NCBI GenBank assembly: GCA_018060635.1
Contig: JAGOVR010000042.1
Span: 1 to 11,999 of the forward strand
DNA length: 11,999 nt
Origin: Bacteriovoracaceae bacterium
Lineage (GTDB): Bacteria; Bdellovibrionota; Bacteriovoracia; Bacteriovoracales; Bacteriovoracaceae
Direction of reading: 5' to 3'
Position numbers and translations under genes: made by a program. Positions within the stretch are counted from its first letter, which is position 1. Every line of letters starts with the position of its first letter. Shown here one piece after another: positions 6,775 through 11,999 of this stretch. The notes beneath the pieces are model-generated. The model had not been told where the DNA came from. It did no database searches and saw nothing but the letters and a program-made list of their open reading frames with translations.

Positions 6775-8073
6775 TTTCTCTTTTCAATTTTTATTTTAGC
6801 TTTTAGCTCTTTTTCTCTTTTTGCTCAAAATGTTCTGGTAGCAGTGGGTGAGGCACAGCAAGAGGTTCAAAAAGTTTATTTCAAGGAACAGAAAAGCGAT
6901 AATCTTTCAAAAGAGCAGTTAGAAGTTTTAAATTTGGCTTCAAAAATTTTAAAACAAGATTTAGCTTTTTATAGTTCTACTTTGAAGATAGAAGAAACCC
7001 AAAAAGAATCTTCAGAAAAAGAAGGATTACAAGTTGAGTTGAAGACCCAAGTGTCTATTCAGGCTCAGCTTCTGTTAACTTTTTCTATTGAAGATCTAAC
7101 TCATCAAAAACAAATTTATATAAAAAAATTAGAACTTGCCAGTAATTTTTCTAGGTCATCGATTCATCAAATAGCCCATGATATTTTAAAAATTATAACA
7201 AAAAAAGATTCAATCTTTTTATCCCATCTTATTTTTGTATGTGAAATAGGCAGAGGTGCTGGACGCCATAAAGAAATTTTTCAGGCTGATTTTGATGGAT
7301 ATAATACACAACAACTAACTCATCATCGCTCTATCGTTTTGTCTCCTGCTTTTTCTCCAGATAATAAAAAAATAGTTTATAGTTTAATTAATAATAGAAT
7401 GGCAGAGAGTAATAATGTTGATCTTTATATATATGATACGATGACTTTGGAAAGCAAAGCGGTTTCTTTCAAGGATGGTATTAACTCAGGAGCTATTTTT
7501 TCAGGAGATGGAAAGCATCTTATTTTTACTTTGATGCCTAAGAGGGGCAATGCTGATATTTTTGAAATGAATTTATTGACTCAAAAAATACGTCCTTTAA
7601 CTCAGCATTACAGTGATGATGTTGATCCCTCTTTAAATAAAACAGGAGATCGGCTGGTTTTTTTATCCGATCGTGCAGGGAAAGCCATGATCTATAGCTT
7701 GGATCCTAAAGAAACAGAAAAAAATGTGAAGCGTTTGAGTTTTGTTGGTAAATTTAATTCCACTCCTAGGTTTTCCCCTTTAGGAGATGAAGTCATTTTT
7801 AGTGCATGGGTAGATCAAGGTTTTGATCTTTATCGTCTTAAATTAAATCCCAAGGATTTTACTGCTGGTGAAGTATATCGCTTAACAAAAAACTTTGGTT
7901 CTAATGAGAACGCCACCTATTCTCCTGATGGGGAGTTTATTGCTTTTTCTTCTTTAAAGAAGGCCTCTAAGTTTTCTGAGCAAACTATCCATATTATGAA
8001 CAAAGAAGGGGTTATTCTTTATAAAATTCCGCAAAAGAGTAGAAGATGTCAATCTCCTAGATGGTCTAACTAG
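6772..8073 (+). CDS. tolB: Tol-Pal system protein TolB, apparently starting at ATT
   Basis: TolB is the periplasmic beta-propeller protein that shuttles between TolA and the lipoprotein Pal. From ATT 6772 the product is 433 residues, close to the 430 of E. coli TolB. A hydrophobic signal sequence spans residues 1-18, cleaved after SLFA before QN. An N-terminal domain follows (about 20-155, ending SSIHQIAHDILKIIT). The family block RHKEIFQADFDGYNTQQLT then leads into propeller blades with recurring SPxFSPDxxxIxYS units (near SPAFSPD, STPRFSPLGD and NATYSPDG). Starting at GTG 6844 would delete the signal peptide and first strand, which is implausible for an exported protein. The signal lacks a positively charged residue, which is unusual. 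The upstream frame would supply KKG but has no start codon. No pal gene follows before the next promoter. Confidence 0.88.
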   Translation: MFLFSIFILAFSSFSLFAQNVLVAVGEAQQEVQKVYFKEQKSDNLSKEQLEVLNLASKILKQDLAFYSSTLKIEETQKESSEKEGLQVELKTQVSIQAQLLLTFSIEDLTHQKQIYIKKLELASNFSRSSIHQIAHDILKIITKKDSIFLSHLIFVCEIGRGAGRHKEIFQADFDGYNTQQLTHHRSIVLSPAFSPDNKKIVYSLINNRMAESNNVDLYIYDTMTLESKAVSFKDGINSGAIFSGDGKHLIFTLMPKRGNADIFEMNLLTQKIRPLTQHYSDDVDPSLNKTGDRLVFLSDRAGKAMIYSLDPKETEKNVKRLSFVGKFNSTPRFSPLGDEVIFSAWVDQGFDLYRLKLNPKDFTAGEVYRLTKNFGSNENATYSPDGEFIAFSSLKKASKFSEQTIHIMNKEGVILYKIPQKSRRCQSPRWSN

Positions 8074-8123
8074 TTGAAATTAAAAAATAATGTAAAAAAA
8101 TGATACACTGAGTAAAAAATACC

Positions 8124-8151
8124 TTGTAAAATTTTCACGCACTGTTATAAT
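8124..8151 (+). promoter_or_regulatory. Strong sigma-70 promoter with extended -10 for the sigma-54 activator unit
   Basis: TTGTAA (8124-8129) and a consensus TATAAT (8146-8151) are separated by 16 bp, and TGT immediately before TATAAT forms an extended -10. Transcription would start near 8158, giving a leader of about 42 nt that ends in AAAGGGGG before ATG 8200. It is the best promoter match in the window and marks the break between the Tol unit and the next unit. Confidence 0.75.
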
Positions 8152-8199
8152 GCCCTGAGTCTTTTTGCTACACAATGCGTAAAAGTTAAAGGGGGATTT

Positions 8200-9729
8200 A
8201 TGTATTCTCAGCCATCTTCATCCAAACACAGCACACACACAAATAATGAGACAGAGTTACAGGAATATTTACTGACAACATTAGATGAACAGCTCTTTTT
8301 TTCTGTGTTAGGTGAATCTTTACGCAAACATTTACAAGTAGATAAAATAAAAATTTATAAAACTTTTGAAGATGCTTCTTGCCAGTTGGTGGCCGAGACA
8401 GAAAAAGAAGTTAAGGATAGTCCCATTCTTAAAGAAGGCCCTTGCTCTTGTGTTTTTCGTAGTGGCAAGCCTTATTATACTAATCAAGTTAAGCGAGACC
8501 CCATGTATAAAATGAGCAGTATTGAAGGAGTGGAAGCTGAACTCTCTTTTCCTTTGGAAGTTGCAGGAACTGTTATTGCTACTTTGCATTTCCAGAGTAT
8601 GCAGAAGGGCTATTTATTTAATGATGGGCACATTCAAACAGTTCAACAATTTTTAAGTCAGTTACAAGCTCCTTTAGCCAATATGGCCCTTTATCTTTCA
8701 GCTAAAAATATGGGTCAAACTTTATTAAAAAAAATGGAAGAAAAAGAGGAAGCCTTACAAAAACAGGCCCGTCTTATTCCTAAAGTAAGCCATGAAAAAT
8801 TTAAAGAACTCAATCTTATTGGTGAGTCAACTATTTTCAAGAAAATGTTAGAGCAAGTGAATAAAATTGCTATGACTCATTCACCTGTTATTTTACAAGG
8901 GGAATCAGGCACAGGAAAAGAACTCATTGCACGTAAAATTCATACCATGAGTGAGCGTAGAAATGCTCCTTATATTGTGGTGAATTGCGGTGCCTTACAA
9001 GAAAGTCTTTTAGAATCAGAACTTTTTGGTTATGCCAAAGGAGCCTTTACAGGAGCAGTCAGTAATAAAGATGGGCTGACTCAACTAGCTCATGGAGGAA
9101 CACTTTTTTTAGATGAAGTCGCAGAATTAACACTTCCTATGCAAGCTAAGCTTTTACGTTTTTTACAGGAAGGAGAAGTCTATGCACTAGGTTCACACAT
9201 CCCTTGTCGTGTGGATGTAAGAATTATTTCTGCCACCAATAGAGATTTACAGCAAATGGTAAGAGAAGGGACTTTTAGAGAAGACCTTTATTTTCGTTTA
9301 AGTACTTTCTCTATCACTTCTCCTAGCCTAAAAGAGCGCAAAGAAGATATTAAGCTTTTAGCAGAACATTATTTAAATCGTCAGGGAGCACAAAATCCTA
9401 AAGTGTTATCCGCAAAAGCCATTGCCTTATTAGAAAAATATGATTGGCCAGGAAATATTCGTGAACTTAAGAATGTCATGGAAAGAGTTTTTGTGATGTC
9501 GGAAAATATGATGGTGGAGGAAGTTGATTTGCCAGATTGTTTATATAAAGAAAATCAAGATGTCAGTGACTCATACCAAATAATTAGCCTCGCAGACCTT
9601 GAAAAGAAACATATTGAAAATACCATGATTTTTACTCAAGGCAATAAGACTAAAACTGCCAAAATTTTAGGAATTACAGTAAAAACCTTGTATAACAAGC
9701 TGCACTCTTATAATATCGTACAGGCTTAA
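8200..9729 (+). CDS. Sigma-54-dependent transcriptional activator (GAF, AAA+, Fis-type HTH)
   Basis: The 509-residue protein is a cytoplasmic enhancer-binding activator of sigma-54 RNA polymerase. A GAF sensor domain spans about 25-165, a coiled-coil linker about 168-192, and the AAA+ ATPase about 205-430. A Fis-type helix-turn-helix lies at about 465-505 (GNKTKTAKILGITVKTLYNKL). All the working parts are present: Walker A GESGTGKE (234-241), GAFTGA loop (281-286), Walker B TLFLDE (301-306), sensor motif SATNRD, arginine-finger region FREDLYFR (359-366), and DWPGNIREL (415-423). The intact GAFTGA means it should contact sigma-54. It has no receiver domain, so activity is probably set by a ligand or redox signal at the GAF domain, which contains the pair Cys82 and Cys84 in GPCSC. 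It has its own promoter and leads the unit with two further genes. Targets are not evident from the window. Confidence 0.93.
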   Translation: MYSQPSSSKHSTHTNNETELQEYLLTTLDEQLFFSVLGESLRKHLQVDKIKIYKTFEDASCQLVAETEKEVKDSPILKEGPCSCVFRSGKPYYTNQVKRDPMYKMSSIEGVEAELSFPLEVAGTVIATLHFQSMQKGYLFNDGHIQTVQQFLSQLQAPLANMALYLSAKNMGQTLLKKMEEKEEALQKQARLIPKVSHEKFKELNLIGESTIFKKMLEQVNKIAMTHSPVILQGESGTGKELIARKIHTMSERRNAPYIVVNCGALQESLLESELFGYAKGAFTGAVSNKDGLTQLAHGGTLFLDEVAELTLPMQAKLLRFLQEGEVYALGSHIPCRVDVRIISATNRDLQQMVREGTFREDLYFRLSTFSITSPSLKERKEDIKLLAEHYLNRQGAQNPKVLSAKAIALLEKYDWPGNIRELKNVMERVFVMSENMMVEEVDLPDCLYKENQDVSDSYQIISLADLEKKHIENTMIFTQGNKTKTAKILGITVKTLYNKLHSYNIVQA

Positions 9730-9751
9730 ACGTTAGGATGAGGAGTCATCA

Positions 9752-9955
9752 ATGTCTTCAGAAAAAAATCTAGGAACAGGTGAGCCTGCGCCTAAGGCAG
9801 TAGGATCTCATAATTTTAGAAGTCATTCCGATATTGAAAACTTTTACCGTTTTGTGAATGATTATAATTTAAGATTAGAAGCAAAACTTTTATTACAAAC
9901 AGTATTAAGTAGATTAGGTATTTCACGTAAAAAAAGAAAAAATAAAAAAGGCTAA
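9752..9955 (+). CDS. Small basic protein of unknown function, coupled to the HD hydrolase
   Basis: The gene encodes 67 residues, with GAGGAG (9740-9745) six nt before ATG 9752. The first 25 residues look disordered (Gly, Pro, Ser). Residues about 26-56 form a likely amphipathic helix or helix pair (SDIENFYRFVNDYNLRLEAK, LLLQTVLSRLG), and the end is a lysine-arginine cluster (SRKKRKNKKG). No signal peptide or cysteine is present. The stop is immediately followed by the ATG of the HD protein (TAAATG), so the two are surely co-translated and may act together. The basic tail could bind nucleic acid, but that is only a guess. A strong ribosome binding site and tight packing make it a genuine gene. 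I recognise no family. Confidence 0.75.
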   Translation: MSSEKNLGTGEPAPKAVGSHNFRSHSDIENFYRFVNDYNLRLEAKLLLQTVLSRLGISRKKRKNKKG

Positions 9956-11377
9956 ATGTCTAAGCGTTCTTCTCAAAGTCGCATCGTTTTTGATCCTATC
10001 TATGGATTTATTCACCTGACCCCAGTGGAATGGCAAATTATTAGGACTCCTTTTTTTCAGCGTTTACGCTGGATTAAACAGTTGGGTTTTTCTTGTTATG
10101 TTTTCCCTGGTGCTGAACATTCTCGTTTTGGTCATGCTATTGGAGCTATGAATAATGCCCATGAAATTATCAAAACCCTAGGGCTTGCAGTCAGCGACGC
10201 AGAACTGATGGCCGATGAGACCAGCAGTGAAAAAGCTTTATTTCATAAATCAGTAAGGCTTGCCGCACTTTTACATGATTTAGGGACATTTCCTTTCTCC
10301 CATACAACAGAGGAATCCTATATTCGTCATGGGGAGACACTAGGGCATCAAAGTTCTCATAACCATGAACAACTAGCATCCTTTATTATTAAAAATTCCT
10401 TAGAAGAAAATGGAATTACAACTATTTTGAAAAAATATGGTTTTGATCCAGTCTCGTTAGCTGAATTAGTAAGGGGATTATCACCTTCTATTTTGGCCAA
10501 TCAAATTTTACATTCAGAAATTGATTGTGATCGTATGGATTATTTATTAAGAGATGCCTACTACACAGGACTTAAGTATGGCACGTATGATCGTACGTAT
10601 CTTTTACATCACTTTCGCGTTGGAGAAGTTGCTCATAAACCCATTCTGACCATTAGCCATAATGCTCTTCACTGTGTAGAAGATTTTTTGATGGCCCGTT
10701 TTGCTTGGTATTCTCAAGTCATTCGCTCTCCTCGTGGTGCTCGTTATGATGCTGTAGCCACAGAGCTTTGTTTATATCTCTTACAAAAGAAAAAAATATA
10801 TTCTTATCAAGAATTATTACAACTAATCTCCAGTAAACCAGAAGTTTTTTATGGTTTTAATGATATGTATTTTTTAAATATAGTACATCAATCTTATATC
10901 CAAGGTTATTTTGATCATAGTTTTAAGATGAAAGAACTAGCAGAGATTTTACTTTTTCAGAAGCCTGTAGCTATTGTGAAGTGTGAAGAATTATCTCAAA
11001 GAATATTAAGCCAAGATGAAAAATCAGCAAGTGATAAAGTGGTAAAACGTGCTTGGGATAAAATTCATGAAATTGAAGAACTTATTCAAAAAAGAGGACA
11101 AGAAAACGAGTGGATTGTGGTGGATATGCCCCGCAAAGATATTGTTTTCGTAAAATCTCAAAAACAAATTGTAAAAAATAAAGTGAATGAAAATGTGCTC
11201 CTAGAACGAGACCCAGCTAAGCTTTCTCTAGATAATGGAGACGTAGTTTTACTGGGGGATGTGGAAAATTCTGTTATTTCTAAGCTACAAAATACCTACA
11301 ATTTTATTCCCAATGTTTTTTGTTCAGAAGCGGCATATGCTCTACTGGTAGAAAAAAAGATTATTACATCTAAGTAA
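9956..11377 (+). CDS. HD-domain phosphohydrolase (COG1078 / SAMHD1-like group)
   Basis: The 473-residue cytoplasmic protein carries a complete metal-binding HD site. His55 lies in EHSRFGH, His107-Asp108 in AALLHDLGTFPFSH, and Asp190 in SEIDCDRMDYLLRD. These correspond to the His, His-Asp and Asp ligands of SAMHD1-type dNTP triphosphohydrolases. The N-terminal 'DPIYGFIHLTPVEWQIIRTP' followed by QRLRWIKQLG is typical of the COG1078 family, whose members hydrolyse deoxynucleoside triphosphates or related phosphates. The second half (about 270-473) is less conserved and may be regulatory or for oligomerisation. It starts directly after the stop of the small basic protein, with AAAAAGG about 4 nt before ATG. 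Substrate cannot be read from the sequence. dNTPase is the most likely activity but other nucleotide phosphates are possible. Confidence 0.87.
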   Translation: MSKRSSQSRIVFDPIYGFIHLTPVEWQIIRTPFFQRLRWIKQLGFSCYVFPGAEHSRFGHAIGAMNNAHEIIKTLGLAVSDAELMADETSSEKALFHKSVRLAALLHDLGTFPFSHTTEESYIRHGETLGHQSSHNHEQLASFIIKNSLEENGITTILKKYGFDPVSLAELVRGLSPSILANQILHSEIDCDRMDYLLRDAYYTGLKYGTYDRTYLLHHFRVGEVAHKPILTISHNALHCVEDFLMARFAWYSQVIRSPRGARYDAVATELCLYLLQKKKIYSYQELLQLISSKPEVFYGFNDMYFLNIVHQSYIQGYFDHSFKMKELAEILLFQKPVAIVKCEELSQRILSQDEKSASDKVVKRAWDKIHEIEELIQKRGQENEWIVVDMPRKDIVFVKSQKQIVKNKVNENVLLERDPAKLSLDNGDVVLLGDVENSVISKLQNTYNFIPNVFCSEAAYALLVEKKIITSK

Positions 11378-11405
11378 TGGCACTCTAACTATAGCCTAAA
11401 GCTCC

Positions 11406-11435
11406 TTTACATGGGGAAAAAAGCATAGGTAAAAT
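11406..11435 (+). promoter_or_regulatory. Candidate sigma-70 promoter of the ABC-type ATPase gene
   Basis: TTTACA (11406-11411) and TAAAAT (11430-11435) each match five of six consensus bases and are separated by 18 bp. Transcription would begin near 11442, about 23 nt before ATG 11465. In AT-rich DNA such matches also arise by chance. Confidence 0.45.
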
Positions 11436-11452
11436 AAATATCTATTTTATGC
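11423..11452. repeat. Interrupted inverted repeat over the -10 region and leader
   Basis: GCAT (11423-11426) and AAAATA (11431-11436) are matched by TATTTT (11443-11448) and ATGC (11449-11452), around a 6-nt loop with a 4-nt bulge (AGGT). It overlaps the predicted -10 and the transcription start, so it could be an operator. It might also form a small RNA hairpin just before the ribosome binding site AAAAGG (11453-11458). Confidence 0.35.
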
Positions 11453-11464
11453 AAAAGGTATCTT

Positions 11465-11999
11465 ATGCTGGAAACAGTATCTTCTCGTAAAAAGAGTCTT
11501 TTTCCTACCACCGCCTCTCTTTTAGAGTTAAAGGATTATTCCGTTCGTTTTAAACAGAGATTTATATTAAAAAATCTTAATCTAGGTATTGCGATTAAAG
11601 AAATTACCTTCATTTTAGGAGCAAGTGGTAGCGGAAAAACCACACTGCTTAGAAGTTTACATAAAAAAAATTCTCTAGCACAGGTGACGGGAGAGCGTAG
11701 CTTGGCCCAAGGTGCTTGTGTTATGCTTATGGATGAGAAAGATATCTTATTGCCAGATTTTTTAGCGATAGAACATTTACAGATGGTTTATGAGGAAAAG
11801 GTTCATCATGATTGGGAAGCATTTAAACGAGAAGCACTTAATCTTTTTCAGCACTTTAACCTCTCTCCTTTGCTTTCACATAAATTAAAAACTTGGAGTC
11901 AAAGTGAAAAACAAAAATTAAAGCTACTCCTTTCTCTTTTGGCTAGCCCTGATTTGCTTCTTTTGGATAACCCTTTTGCTTTATTAAGCAGAGAAGATG
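11465..11999 (+). CDS. ABC-type ATPase with degenerate signature and Walker B, 3' end missing
   Basis: ATG 11465 has AAAAGG six nt upstream, and the frame stays open to the window edge, giving 178 residues. The fold order is that of an ABC ATP-binding subunit: strand LLELKDYSVRF with FILKNLNLGI, Walker A GASGSGKTT (52-60), a helical region, a signature region, and Walker B LLLLD (164-168). Several key residues differ from active transporters. The Q-loop position (about 90-91) has Asp-Glu instead of Gln. The LSGGQ signature is replaced by TWSQSEKQK (about 143-151). The catalytic glutamate after Walker B Asp168 is Asn169 (DNPF instead of DEPF). ATP binding seems possible, while hydrolysis may be weak or absent. 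There is no membrane domain in the visible part. The H-loop and any permease gene lie beyond the edge. Confidence 0.78.
   Translation, partial: MLETVSSRKKSLFPTTASLLELKDYSVRFKQRFILKNLNLGIAIKEITFILGASGSGKTTLLRSLHKKNSLAQVTGERSLAQGACVMLMDEKDILLPDFLAIEHLQMVYEEKVHHDWEAFKREALNLFQHFNLSPLLSHKLKTWSQSEKQKLKLLLSLLASPDLLLLDNPFALLSRED

Noticed and set aside
8332..8589. Minus-strand open frame opposite the GAF domain
   Set aside because: It is antisense to a conserved domain and has no supporting ribosome binding site or family match.
10191..10379. Minus-strand open frame opposite the HD motif region
   Set aside because: It overlaps the catalytic HD motif of a confident gene, so it is a shadow.
11378..11396. 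TGGCAC after the HD gene as a sigma-54 promoter -24 element
   Set aside because: The -12 position, five bases on, reads CTAT instead of TTGC, and the nearest GC is three bases too far, so the essential -12 GC is missing.

Overview
The window is AT-rich (about one third G+C by eye) and reads as a Gram-negative chromosome. It carries a Tol envelope-energising system (TolQ, TolR, a TolA/TonB-like protein and TolB), LapB and SppA, all proteins of cells with an outer membrane. The low G+C, unusual start codons (GTG three times, and apparently ATT for tolB), a sigma-54 activator, and poorly conserved small envelope genes would fit a low-GC member of the Bdellovibrionota or a similar 'delta-type' lineage. 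That taxonomic guess is inference, not something the sequence proves.

Layout. Bases 1-177 are the 3' end of rlmN. It is convergent with a small minus-strand gene (189-437) for a secreted acidic protein, which has its own extended -10 promoter. From about 640 to 8073 lies one long plus-strand run of nine genes with gaps of 0-41 nt or ATGA overlaps: sppA, lapB, a small exported four-cysteine protein, an exported protein that looks like a metallopeptidase without its active-site histidines, a polytopic membrane protein of unknown function, then tolQ, tolR, tolA/tonB-like and tolB. No pal gene follows tolB.

A clear sigma-70 promoter (8124-8151) starts a second unit: a GAF-AAA+-Fis sigma-54 activator with an intact GAFTGA loop, a 67-residue basic protein, and an HD-domain phosphohydrolase joined to it with no gap (8200-11377). 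After a short intergenic region with a promoter and an inverted repeat, an ABC-type ATPase begins at 11465 and runs off the end. It has an intact Walker A but lacks the usual signature sequence and Walker B glutamate.

Functionally, the first unit is an envelope-maintenance module: membrane proteolysis (SppA), LPS synthesis control (LapB) and trans-envelope energy coupling (Tol). The three uncharacterised exported or membrane genes between lapB and tolQ are the best candidates for undescribed envelope factors. The most striking single observation is that tolB has no ATG, GTG or TTG start that would preserve its signal peptide. A Shine-Dalgarno sequence is instead correctly placed in front of an ATT codon. 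I saw no CRISPR array, insertion sequence, tRNA or rRNA.
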